Assembly (NCBI RefSeq): GCF_000234665.1
Contig: NC_018308.1
Location: 1 to 64,000, forward strand
DNA length: 64,000 nucleotides
DNA from: Leishmania mexicana MHOM/GT/2001/U1103
Taxonomy: Eukaryota; Euglenozoa; Kinetoplastea; Trypanosomatida; Trypanosomatidae
Reading direction: 5' to 3'
Every line of letters starts with the position of its first letter. Positions within the stretch are counted from its first letter, which is position 1. The notes under the pieces were generated by a model. It had not been told where the DNA came from and made no database searches. It was given only the letters and a program-made list of their open reading frames with translations. Below, piece after piece: positions 31,479-41,260 of this stretch. A program made the position numbers and the translations under genes.

Positions 31479-34400
31479 ATGCCGAGCCCTACTCATGTTG
31501 TTGCGTACTCGATGCAGCGACGCGTGGCACCGCCGTACCGCTCCCTGCGAGGTCGTTCCATTGGCGCAATGGTGATGGACAGCTTTCCGGTGCAGCTCCG
31601 CATGTACGTTGCCAGCTCGTCCCCCACGGCTTCCGCCGGAGGCTCGTCTTCGCATTTTGCCTCGGCCAGGCTCTTCACTGACGCCGCTGCATCGCTGTCA
31701 CCCATGGCGGATGGTGCATCGTCCGCACCGCCGTCTCCATTTGAGGTGCATCAAGTAATCGCACGCGCGGCGCAGCGGGGCCAGTGGGAACACGCCATTT
31801 GTCTTCTTGTAGGCTCCCTGCACAGTCACTGTGTTCCTCTCGCAGAAACGTACCAGCTGACTCTCCTGGCGGCACTTCGCGGCGGAGGATGGCAGGCCAG
31901 CGTGCAACTCACGAAGCGAGTGGCGACCAGCAGTCTCTCGACAACAGCCCTCTACCACGCGGCAGCGGACCTGCTGCTCGCCAAACCGACATTTGACTTG
32001 GAGACGTTGGGCAAGTCCCTTGATCGGGTAGTGCTGGAGGAACTTGTACCACTCATGCTGGCCGACGCCACGCAGCACGTGGTGTGGCGTCCGCGACACC
32101 GTGAGGCGGCACTGCGAGCCCTTGGGAAGGCAGAGGAACACCAGAAGATGTCGGCCTTGTTTCGTCGATGGACAGCCGCTACGGCTCTTTGCGGTGGTGT
32201 TTCACAACTCCGGTGCAGCGAGGAGGAGGCCACTCTGTTCATGGCGGCGTTCGGCGTCACCGGAGACTGGCGCTCTGCGGAAACACTGCGGGCAAGCCTC
32301 TCCCAGGTGTCCGCCCCACTTCTCGTCAGCTATGTGCGCGCATTCACCGTGGCGGTGCAGCACGCTAAAACGTCAAGCCGAGCAGAGCCACAGCAGATTG
32401 TTCCGTGGGAGATGGCTTTAGACATTGCTGCCGCGGGCAGGCAGGAAGCGCCAGTGCTGGAGGCCGTGACGGAGCTGTTGAGTGCGGCACGTCACGCCGC
32501 AGTCCCCGCTGACGGGGCTCGGTGGTGGTGGGCGGCCAGCACTTCCACACACGCGAAATTGGCAGAGCTGCGCAGGCGTGTGGCAATCTCCGCGCGTGAG
32601 GCGGCGCAGTTGCTGGTGGAGTGCCATGTGACGACCGCGCAGGTTAGGAGCTTGCTAGATGCCGTGCGCGTGTCCGGGGTGCTGAGTTCAGCAGCGGCAG
32701 AGGCTTCTCCGTACTATGAGGGATGGGTGAATGTGGTGCTGGTTCTGAGCCAGTACTGCCCACACGCGTTGGTATCCGTTGACGGGTGCGCCGACGGGCT
32801 CGTGCCACTGCTGCCGCATACCCTCGGTTTGTGGCGACAGGTGGCGCAGAGTGCCGCCGGCGGAGATGTCGCGAAGCCTGCCAGTGTCGCGTGGTACGTT
32901 GTCTACACGTCATCCGTGTTGCATTATCTGCGTCACGCTTCCCTGCAGCCGGCGCAGCTGGCGAAGGCTGAGAGCACACTGAGTGCCGCGCTGGCGCGAC
33001 AGTTGCGCTGCGCCAGCCATCATCCCATACACGGGGCTCTTCTCACCGGCTTTGCAGGCAAGCCCGGTGCGCTGTTTATTTTTCTCCGCACTGTCAGCGC
33101 GCACATCAGCGTGCCGTCGGCAGAGCACTGCGTCACGCTGGTGATGCGCGGCGAGGCCGCGAGCATTGATGAGATGGTGGACGAGCGGTTGCTCAGCTTT
33201 CTGGAGCCTCTCGACGCGCTGGGAACACCTGAGGAGCTATGCGAAGCTGTGTGCGCTGCCGGCGAGGCTGCTCTGCTCTCCTCCCCGCCCTCCTACTCCT
33301 CTACCCAGTTTGTGTGCCTCGCTGTGTGGTACACCTGTCACCAGCTGCGACGTGGTGTTTCCCTGGTTGCGCTGCGGCCTGCGCTCCGCCGCACTGTTTC
33401 GCTTGTTGAGCGACTTCCAGGTTCCGCGGAGGCGTTGACGCTGCTGAGCGCCCAACTGCAGTGGTGTTGGGGTGCTTCATTGGAGGCGCTGCGGGAGCAG
33501 GCCGTCCCCGTCTTGTTGAGGCGTGAGGAGTGGGATGTGCTTGCTCGGCTGCTCGAGCGCTTCCCTCAGCCACTGTCAACGCGGGAGCAGCACATTCTGC
33601 AGCGCTGCAAGAACGGCGCCAAAGTGACGGCGCTGCAGAATCTCGTTACGGCTCATCGCGCGACAGCCGCATGGGAGTACTGGCAGGGCGAGCTGCGCGG
33701 TGCCGCTCGAGAAGCGCCTCTGCCCACGTCCCTGCGCGACAGCCTCGTCTCTCTCCTGTTGGCCCACGGACTCGTGACGGAGGCGCACGCGGTGCTGGCT
33801 GTCAGTCGTGCATCGGAGGTCCGTGTGTCGCACACAACGTGGTCTCGCACCGGGCTGCGCGTCTACGACTATGCGAGACGGTGGCGTCGTTGCGAGCAGG
33901 GGATGCAGCTGGCGGAGTTGTGGGACGTGGCCGCACTAGGGGGGGAAGAGGAGGCAGATGGTGACGGCAGTGAGGTCCGCAGACGCGAGATAACGGTGAT
34001 CCTTGCTCTCTACGCTGGTTTGGCCCTGGAACACACCCACCGAGCAGCGGACGCAAGTCAAGTGATTGCGGCCGCAGTCGACTATGTTCTCCGATACGAC
34101 GAGGCGCATCACCACCGTGGCACACAGCCCCCACTCGATTTCGCAACACTGCACAGGACGGATGCTCAACTCGCGGCGCGCCTTCCCGATTACGTCCAAT
34201 GCGCCGCACCGCGCCTCATCTGTGCCGCACTCAACTGCAGCGGCGAGTCATCACGGCAGCCGGCAACGAGAGCCGCTTGCTCGGGCGTTGACAGCGGTGG
34301 CGTTTCAGAGGCGCTGCGCATCGTAGCGTATCTCCTCCCCCTCACCTCAACGAGTGGAGCAGCGGTGATGGCGTGGTCAGAGACGGTGCTGCGGCTTCAC

Positions 34401-37049
34401 ACTGTGGCCAGCGCCTGTGCCGTAGAGGCCATGCCGGCAGTGGCGACATTGGGGCAAAGGCTGCTGTACCAGGCGGCGGCGCAAAACGTCACGGTGGCGC
34501 CGTCATTTCTACGCCTCGTGCTCGCTACAGGGCCGCTCTCCACAAGGCTCCTTGCAGCGGTGCGGCAGTGTCTCCTCCTGAGACTTGGCAATGCACCGAC
34601 TGGGCCGTCTAGCACAGATGTTGCGGCCACTGCCGTGCAGGTGGCGGTTTCGCTCGCCGACTCTGGCAACCACTCTGCAGCACTGGAGTGGGTGGAGGAG
34701 TTTGAGCTATGGCAAAGGGGAGAGGCAGCGGGAAAGGAGGGTACAGCGCCAGACCAGCAGACGGTGGTGGACATGGCAACTCAGCTGTCGTGGCTGCAGG
34801 CCGCCCAAGGAGCCGCACAGCGGCGCGTCGATCAGCGCGCTGCCCTTTGTCAGCATCGCCGCAAGGCGCAGGCTGCCGCCAGCCAGGGCAGCGTGGCGTC
34901 GGAGCTCTACGCATGGGATGCTCTCGATCGCCTCATCGACTGTGATGCGTGGGAGGAGGCGCTGGACGCCTTCCTGCAGGTGGTGGCCGCCCCAACTGAC
35001 GTGAAAAGCCTCTTCTCTAAAGAGTCGATGGAGCTGATGGAGCTGCGCGACGCGTACCTCTCCGCGGATGTGCTAAACTCCGTCATGCTATGCGTCGCCC
35101 GTTGTGCACCGTGGCGAACCACAGTGCAGGCGTGGATGCTGCTGGCCAGTCAAGTCCCCCTTCTTCCTTGGAATGCTTGCGCTGCTGCTCTGACCCCAAG
35201 CATACACGAGTTGCTGAGAGTGATGGCGCGTCAATGTGCGCTGCCTCACGAGGTTGGCACCGTTGTGATGTGGATGGCGGCGCAGCTGGACTTGCCAAGG
35301 TCTGCAACGTCTCCCCTTTGTGCTCTTTTCGCTGACTGTATCGGCGCCTCATCGTCTACCGGTGCCGGGTACGCGTGGACAGCGGCAGAGGCACAACTTT
35401 GCGCCGAGATCATTGCGCAGCTGCGACGATTGTGTGGTGAGAAGCGCGTGGAGGAAGCCGGACGCGCTATCGCGGAGGCTCAGGCAGTCCTTTTCCCGCC
35501 TTCCCTCTACACGCCAGCGCCCCACAGCGAGGAGGGCACAGTGCCGTCGGCAGCGTCGTGGCTGCCACCTGGTCGCCCCCCGCTGTCGGTGAAGGAGCTC
35601 GACACGCTGGCTGTTGTGGCCCCGCTACTGCTCCTCGCTTCAACGCCGCAGCTGGAGTCTCTCGCACAGCAACATCTGGGCGGCACGTTTCAGGGGCATG
35701 AGCTTAAAGCCCTCCTTTACCTCTACCGAGAAGAACTCCTGCAGCGCGTCGCCGCCGTGCGTGAGCCTGACGCGGCGCTCGTGCAATACCTCGCGCAAAA
35801 TGCAACCCTGCGCGTGCTTCTCTCTCAGTGCGTGGAAGTGAAGCCAGCAATGCATCCCACGCCGCGCGCGCGCGACAGGGCTGCGGCGGAGTGGATGGCC
35901 CAGCACGTCTTTGACGGCTTCTTGCCGTTGAGCACGGCAGAGGAGCTCTGGAGGGCGTGTGAAGAACCTGCGAAGAAGCTGGCAGAGTGTCGGTGGTCCG
36001 CCGTGGCAGAGGCAGAGCTGTGCGAGGAATTGTTGCGGCGCCACGGCAGGCCGCCGGAGAAGCTGAGCACCGCACCGCACTTGACACGGCAGGCAATCTC
36101 CCACTACTGGAGCTGCTTCCATCGCGTTCTCCTGCCTGAGATGCATTTTGGCCCGCTGGAGCTGTGCTGCCTCGCCTCCTACGCTCCGGCCCTTGCCGAG
36201 GCGCGGGCGGCGTGCCCGGACATGACGCAGCCGGCCTACGCCAATGCCGTTGCCGAGCTCGCCAATCACGCATACAAGTCACACTTTTGCCCCAGCCGTG
36301 TACCGGTCGAGGACACCCTCAGCTACCTACGTCGCCCTCACTGCGCAGCCGCAGTCGCAGCAGTCATGACAAGCGCCTTCAAGAAGCTCAAAGTGCTGCA
36401 CACGCAGCTCTCCGACGTCCGCAGCGCGGCGGCGCGCGGCTACCGGCTACCGTTTCCCTGGAAGACAGTGCCTGTCGCTGCTGTGAAGCTTCCACCGGAG
36501 CTGGATCGGCAGTGCCTCGCCGATGCCGCCCGGCGCATTGCCCATGACGCGGCTCCTGTAACAAAAGCAGCTCCCGTACGCGCGTCCCACACACGCATCG
36601 CATCACCGCTGCTGCGCCGATGGACGCAGTGGGCGACGGGGATGGCGTGTGCCAGCTCGCCCAAGTCATTACCGCAGGCGGCCTCACTACTACTTGTGGA
36701 GTGGACGAAGGAAGCGCTTCATTCGGGCTGCGACCTCCCTCGCGCAGATCAAGGTCTCAGCGCCGCCCTTACAGCTGCTGGCGATAATGGCACTAAGGTG
36801 TGCGCGTTGTGGCGGGAAATGGCGCGAGCAGGAAAGCGTGAACTGCAGCTACAGCGGTGCCGTGACCTTAGTGTGGCGTGGCAGCTTCTCGCAGGTGCGA
36901 AGGTGTGGCGCTTCATGGACCCCGGGCACGTGATGGTGCTGCGCCGGCTTGTGTGTCCCTCCAACTCCAAAGTTACGGCGTTGCCTTCCAAGCGCGACGC
37001 GGCCAGGCACCACCGCAAGACGTCGCAGCGAAGGGAAGAAAGGGGATGA
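31479..37049 (+). CDS. Very large alpha-helical repeat protein, PPR/TPR-like, unknown
   Basis: An 1856-residue, Ala/Leu-rich protein that appears helical along its length. Recurrent motifs of the form small-x-W-x-x-A-x-x-L (GQWEHAICLL near 101, GWQASVQL near 130, CDAWEEALDAF near 1155) resemble the helical hairpins of trypanosomatid pentatricopeptide-repeat proteins. The first 55 residues are rich in Arg, Ser and Ala with few acids and could be a mitochondrial presequence. The C-terminus is strongly basic. If PPR-like, it would act in mitochondrial RNA processing or ribosome assembly; that is inference, because the repeats are degenerate. The ATG at 31479 is the first in frame; Met12 is an alternative. 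The reading frame is intact over 5.57 kb. Confidence 0.75.
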   Translation: MPSPTHVVAYSMQRRVAPPYRSLRGRSIGAMVMDSFPVQLRMYVASSSPTASAGGSSSHFASARLFTDAAASLSPMADGASSAPPSPFEVHQVIARAAQRGQWEHAICLLVGSLHSHCVPLAETYQLTLLAALRGGGWQASVQLTKRVATSSLSTTALYHAAADLLLAKPTFDLETLGKSLDRVVLEELVPLMLADATQHVVWRPRHREAALRALGKAEEHQKMSALFRRWTAATALCGGVSQLRCSEEEATLFMAAFGVTGDWRSAETLRASLSQVSAPLLVSYVRAFTVAVQHAKTSSRAEPQQIVPWEMALDIAAAGRQEAPVLEAVTELLSAARHAAVPADGARWWWAASTSTHAKLAELRRRVAISAREAAQLLVECHVTTAQVRSLLDAVRVSGVLSSAAAEASPYYEGWVNVVLVLSQYCPHALVSVDGCADGLVPLLPHTLGLWRQVAQSAAGGDVAKPASVAWYVVYTSSVLHYLRHASLQPAQLAKAESTLSAALARQLRCASHHPIHGALLTGFAGKPGALFIFLRTVSAHISVPSAEHCVTLVMRGEAASIDEMVDERLLSFLEPLDALGTPEELCEAVCAAGEAALLSSPPSYSSTQFVCLAVWYTCHQLRRGVSLVALRPALRRTVSLVERLPGSAEALTLLSAQLQWCWGASLEALREQAVPVLLRREEWDVLARLLERFPQPLSTREQHILQRCKNGAKVTALQNLVTAHRATAAWEYWQGELRGAAREAPLPTSLRDSLVSLLLAHGLVTEAHAVLAVSRASEVRVSHTTWSRTGLRVYDYARRWRRCEQGMQLAELWDVAALGGEEEADGDGSEVRRREITVILALYAGLALEHTHRAADASQVIAAAVDYVLRYDEAHHHRGTQPPLDFATLHRTDAQLAARLPDYVQCAAPRLICAALNCSGESSRQPATRAACSGVDSGGVSEALRIVAYLLPLTSTSGAAVMAWSETVLRLHTVASACAVEAMPAVATLGQRLLYQAAAQNVTVAPSFLRLVLATGPLSTRLLAAVRQCLLLRLGNAPTGPSSTDVAATAVQVAVSLADSGNHSAALEWVEEFELWQRGEAAGKEGTAPDQQTVVDMATQLSWLQAAQGAAQRRVDQRAALCQHRRKAQAAASQGSVASELYAWDALDRLIDCDAWEEALDAFLQVVAAPTDVKSLFSKESMELMELRDAYLSADVLNSVMLCVARCAPWRTTVQAWMLLASQVPLLPWNACAAALTPSIHELLRVMARQCALPHEVGTVVMWMAAQLDLPRSATSPLCALFADCIGASSSTGAGYAWTAAEAQLCAEIIAQLRRLCGEKRVEEAGRAIAEAQAVLFPPSLYTPAPHSEEGTVPSAASWLPPGRPPLSVKELDTLAVVAPLLLLASTPQLESLAQQHLGGTFQGHELKALLYLYREELLQRVAAVREPDAALVQYLAQNATLRVLLSQCVEVKPAMHPTPRARDRAAAEWMAQHVFDGFLPLSTAEELWRACEEPAKKLAECRWSAVAEAELCEELLRRHGRPPEKLSTAPHLTRQAISHYWSCFHRVLLPEMHFGPLELCCLASYAPALAEARAACPDMTQPAYANAVAELANHAYKSHFCPSRVPVEDTLSYLRRPHCAAAVAAVMTSAFKKLKVLHTQLSDVRSAAARGYRLPFPWKTVPVAAVKLPPELDRQCLADAARRIAHDAAPVTKAAPVRASHTRIASPLLRRWTQWATGMACASSPKSLPQAASLLLVEWTKEALHSGCDLPRADQGLSAALTAAGDNGTKVCALWREMARAGKRELQLQRCRDLSVAWQLLAGAKVWRFMDPGHVMVLRRLVCPSNSKVTALPSKRDAARHHRKTSQRREERG

Positions 37050-37328
37050 GCGTAACCCTGTCCTGCCCATGCACCTGCATGCGTGTATGAGAGAAGTGGG
37101 GGAGGGGGAGGGGGGAGTACAGCGCGCAGGGCGGCGCCGTGTGTGCGCGTGGGCCGCTCCTCCTTTTTTCTCTTGATGGTAAGGAGGGGCCCGGATGACG
37201 TCAGGGGGCACCTCAGAGAGTGGTGTCGCAGAGTCTAGTGCCCACTCTGCGGGCAAGTCAAGCAGCTCCCCCCCCCCCACTAACCCCTGCCAAGTGCACA
37301 ACCGCTTTTGGTGATGACAGGGTCAAGT
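37050..37328. other. 3' flank of the large helical-repeat gene
   Basis: About 280 bases between the stop codon and the third SIDER-like element, including a G-rich run at about 37098-37118 and a C run at about 37267-37278. Probably 3' UTR. Confidence 0.5.
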
Positions 37329-37790
37329 GCCCACGACGCGCGGGAGGTCACGGCGACGGACCGCTCCCGATGTCGGTGGTCAGGTCGTGGATGGCGTGGT
37401 GTCGGAGCGACCGGCGACAGTGCGCACGCTGGTACCATCCATATAGCAGGCGAGGTGCCAACGTGACTCGAGCGTATCCCACTTGGCCCTCGCACTGCCT
37501 ACTGGTGGGTGGGCCTGAGCCACCCCGAGGGGGGATCCACCAGCTGGTGACCGGGATGGTGGGGGAGCGGCTGTGCGGCGATATCTGCGGAGAGGCGGGC
37601 GGGTAGAGGCTGAGGGCGGGGGGAGGGCGTGCTCTCAGCTGACGGAGTCTGTGCTTTGGTGCACCGCGTGTGTAGCGCGGCTGCCTCGCACCACGCGACG
37701 GGGCCTGTGGCAGAATCCCGGGGGGAGGCGTCGAGGGGCGCTTGGCCCACGTTGGGACCGCAGAGAAGCGGACACGTTTGGAGAGGGAAA
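37329..37790 (+). mobile_element. SIDER-like degenerate retroposon, copy C (longer form)
   Basis: The sequence from GCCCACGACGCGCGGGAGG to the A-rich end at about 37790 aligns with copies A and B, but is more diverged and retains about 87 bases (37515-37601) that they lack. It lies in + orientation 280 bases after the stop of the large helical-repeat gene, a position typical of SIDERs in 3' UTRs. The 5' part seen in A and B (ACCCTTATGAGGGT onward) is not recognisable here. Exact ends are approximate. Confidence 0.7.
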
Positions 37791-38372
37791 ACGATGAAGA
37801 ATGTGGAGTGGGGCAAGTGCTCATAGGGCGACGCCCTCCTACCCGCAGACGGACATGCAGGCGTGCGCACGCGTTGACATGAAACCCCTCCATCAACCAC
37901 ATTTGTTTACGGGTTGTGCACGGCGCGCCTTTGCCTCTTGATAAGCTGTTGCGATTTGTATCCCAGCTCCATTCACACGCTCTGAAGAACCACATGCCAA
38001 CATACGACGCGCGGTCAAAGGATTATCTAGGTTCCCTCGACAAGGACCACTGCCATGCTCCGCCTGTGCCCCTCCGCCCCCCCCCTCCACTCCTCCTCCG
38101 CACGCTTTCCTGCCACCTCTCTCTCTCTCGTGCATTTGTGTGTGGCGGCGGCCTTATCCATTGCTTGCGCTCCACCGTCACACCCCAACCCAACAGGGAC
38201 GACTCAACGGCATCGTGTCTTGCTTCCCACCGCGAATAACGTGACGCGCACCGCACGCACCCGCCCGCCCCCCTCGGTCGCTGTTTCCATTGTTCGGTTC
38301 TGCACCCGTGTTTTGTGCCCCTTCACTCCTTGACTCCGCCAAAACACATTCTCTGATGCAGAGAGGCAGACC
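37791..38372. other. Intergenic spacer upstream of the GEX1/Kar5-like gene
   Basis: About 0.6 kb. Pyrimidine-rich stretches at about 38060-38130 and 38290-38335, followed by an AG near 38360, could serve trans-splicing. No coding frame is supported. Confidence 0.5.
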
Positions 38373-40130
38373 ATGGACCGAAATTGCCCTTCGTGCACCT
38401 CACGTCGCCGCGCATGCGCGCCGTGGCGACGCAGAGTGCTGCTCGTGTGTGCATGGGCAGTAACTGGGGTTCTGATAAGCAACTGCGCACTTGCCTGGCC
38501 ACAGTTTCTTTACGTGAGGCGTCGCGAAGAGCTGCCTGCGCCAGTGCAGACGGATGCGGATGACGCGCACGCGCGTATATCCCCTCGGCTGTTCCCCGGT
38601 ACAGAGGAGCGTGGAGAGCAAGCCCGCATGCTCTGGGCGGAGGCCGAGGCAAAGGGGCGACTGAGTCCGTGCTGGAAGCGCTCCCTGCAGCTTCTGCATG
38701 CCAAGTGCGCCGAGGTGCGGAACGAGGACACAATGCGCAGTCGACTGGCCCTCTTTATGGCCACGTGTGACGCGAGTAGCGACGGACGCGCCCACCCGAG
38801 CTTCCATTGTGGTGGCTCTGCTGCTACGCAGCTGTCAGAGCTGTCGGCTCATGCGGTGCGTCAGTGCGTGCAAGGGTTGTCCGACAGCGCCTACGCAGCC
38901 TTCTTGCAGTACCGCCTTCACGCTGACGTGCTGTGCGCCTATTTGGAGGAGGAGTTGTACCAGCAGCGCACTGAAGCCGCGGTCGCCGCAATGCACCTTC
39001 AGATGCACCGCAGCTCACACATGCTGACGGCGCTGCAGCACTCTGGCGCGGAGGTGGTGGCCCTCATGAAGGACTCGCAGACGCTCCAGCAAGAGTCGCG
39101 CGACGCTGCGTCGTCCTTGCTCCATCAGCTCGGCCTTCTCCATAACGGCCAGGCGGCGGCACTGCAGTCTCTGCAGCAGGCCGTCAGTGACATTTTGCGG
39201 ACCAGCAGTCACACCGACGCGGCGCTCGGCGAGCTGCACACGCGCGTGCAGGGGGCCGCTGCCGATGCGCTCGCCTCTGTTCAGGCCCTCAGCCAGGAGA
39301 CGTTCAAGCGGTTTGCCGAGGTGGAGGCGCAAACACGCGGTGTGGTGCGGCTCATGCAGCAAATGGACACTCTGCATCAACTGCTGGCCCGGCAGCGGCC
39401 TCCGCGGCATCGCGTGGCTTGGGTGCTTGGATGCATTTGTGGTGCCCTGGCTCTCACATGCCTCCCGCAGACGGCAGCGGCGCGGTTGCCAGCGACCTTG
39501 CTCACCGTCGCCGGGTGTGTTGGGGTACCGCTGCTGCGGTGGTGGACCGGGCAGGTGCGGTGGCTCTTCCTGCACGAAACGGCGTGGGAGTCCCTCTGCT
39601 TGTCGTTGGCGGTGGGGCTTGTTAGCTACTGCGCCTACCGCTACACACCGTCCGACACGTGTCGGCACCGAAGCCTGGCGCGGGAGGAGGCAATACGCGT
39701 GTGGGGTGAGCTACAGCTACAGCAGCAGGTGGAGCAGCAGCAGCAGCAGCTTGGTGGTTCACTGCTGCAACCGTATGTGCCTCAAATCCCCATCCTGGGC
39801 CTTCAGTCCCACCCACGCATGGTGCGGAGCGGTGCACCTGAGGCATCCCTGAGTGTCGCCCACGCATGGCCTCCGCTGTCCATCGTGGTGTCTCCACGCG
39901 ACGACGAGGTGGAAGCGACCTCGACCACAGCCGACGGCTCCCACTGCACCGCATCCAGCGAGGGCTCTGTGAGTGTACCGGACGAGGTGTCCAGCGCTGC
40001 GAGCACACCAAACCGCAAGCGCAGTCGTCCGTGCGCCGCAGGCGACGACGCCGCTCGCCATCACGCCACGGCCCGCACCAGGCGCTCGACGGCACACAGC
40101 ACCTGCCGAACGACGCGCAGGAAAGGATAA
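38373..40130 (+). CDS. GEX1: Kar5/GEX1/Brambleberry-family nuclear envelope protein
   Basis: A 585-residue protein matching the nuclear-fusion (karyogamy) family found in yeast (Kar5), plants (GEX1) and fish (Brambleberry). Evidence: an N-terminal hydrophobic signal (about 21-42); a Cys-rich domain with the family pattern, SPCWKRSLQLLHAKC (C100, C112), LALFMATC (C132), C146, RQCVQGLS (C165) and HADVLCAYLEEEL (C188); a long Ala/Gln/Leu-rich coiled coil (about 195-340); then three hydrophobic segments near 346-372, 374-392 and 408-425. The tail is Gln-rich near 450, then Ser/Thr- and Arg-rich. Family members sit in the nuclear envelope/ER of gametes and are needed for nuclear membrane fusion. 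The start context is ACCATGG. The assignment rests on pattern recognition, not alignment. Confidence 0.8.
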   Translation: MDRNCPSCTSRRRACAPWRRRVLLVCAWAVTGVLISNCALAWPQFLYVRRREELPAPVQTDADDAHARISPRLFPGTEERGEQARMLWAEAEAKGRLSPCWKRSLQLLHAKCAEVRNEDTMRSRLALFMATCDASSDGRAHPSFHCGGSAATQLSELSAHAVRQCVQGLSDSAYAAFLQYRLHADVLCAYLEEELYQQRTEAAVAAMHLQMHRSSHMLTALQHSGAEVVALMKDSQTLQQESRDAASSLLHQLGLLHNGQAAALQSLQQAVSDILRTSSHTDAALGELHTRVQGAAADALASVQALSQETFKRFAEVEAQTRGVVRLMQQMDTLHQLLARQRPPRHRVAWVLGCICGALALTCLPQTAAARLPATLLTVAGCVGVPLLRWWTGQVRWLFLHETAWESLCLSLAVGLVSYCAYRYTPSDTCRHRSLAREEAIRVWGELQLQQQVEQQQQQLGGSLLQPYVPQIPILGLQSHPRMVRSGAPEASLSVAHAWPPLSIVVSPRDDEVEATSTTADGSHCTASSEGSVSVPDEVSSAASTPNRKRSRPCAAGDDAARHHATARTRRSTAHSTCRTTRRKG

Positions 40131-41260
40131 GCTCCCTTTTTCCCGCCTCGGATGCGCGTATTCCTGTGTGCGTGGTGAGTGGCGTCTCTGCGCCGGTCCT
40201 CCACTTCCATCCAGCTTGTGTGTATGTGTGTCTGAGCTCCTCTCTCTACCCCCTAGCCTCCCTCCCTCCCTCCCTCCCCGCCTTCTCCGCAGCTTTCTGC
40301 TCTTCTTTTGGTTTTCCGCTTCTCCTGGAGCGGAGGGTTCAGCAGAGAGGGGAAAGGGGGAGGAGGCGTACTTAGTCCGTGCGATACTGCGCAGTGTAGG
40401 CCCTGTGACGCTGCACCCTTCTGCTTCCTCCTCCCTCCTCCCTCCCCCAACCATCAACCCTGCCCTGCTGGCCGGATATTGGGCACGCACACCCACACGG
40501 CCCCTCCGCTCCCTCGCTCTCTATTCGTTATCCATCCCCCTACCCCTCCCTCCCCCTCTTCGCTGGTTTATTCCCCGTTTCCACCCACGCTTGTACGGAC
40601 TCTCGTCCATCTGAAGCAGACCCCCCCCCGCAAGCCGGGTGGAGGAGGAGGCGGAGGTTTTGGACCGACCTCCCTCTCTTTCTGTTCCCCTCCGGCCACA
40701 CGAGGCCTGGTCCCGCTGCTGCACGTGAAAGTGCCACTTGCCGCTCGCAGCACAGGACACATTCCTTGATACCCATCAGGGCGTAATGTGCCATGTCCTT
40801 CCATGCTTCTCTTTCCCTGTGCGCCGCCGCCACCACCTCCATGCAAGTTACTCTCCACTCTCGCTGCACCTCGGCAACTCGCCATATCCACTATCACGTG
40901 CTCCTCTCCGTACCGCGCCTGCGCTGCCTGTGCGCGGCGGATTTGGTGTGGGGCGACGCAGCGCCGACAAGCGTACAAACGCCGACGCTGTGGGACACCA
41001 AATCCATCGACCAGGTGCCGGTGACACGCCGGTGCACTAGCACAGAGGCACCCGTACTTTGCCGCGCGTCCCTTACAGCTCACACTGTCGTCTCCCCTCT
41101 GATCGTCGCACATCTACGCACGTCTTTGATCGGCAAGCAAAGGTTTTTGAAACCGTGACGTCGATCCACGCCTCAGTGCAGCAGCGACGCGTCTCTGTAG
41201 GGCCGCCTTCTCCTGAGCAAACTCGAAACGCCTTATCCATCAACCTCCGCCCCCCCCCCA
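40131..41260. other. Intergenic region without a supported gene
   Basis: About 1.1 kb with several C/T-rich runs (40230-40290, 40430-40560) and a C run just before the next ATG (about 41249-41260). Overlapping frames on both strands are low-complexity and are not called. Confidence 0.6.
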
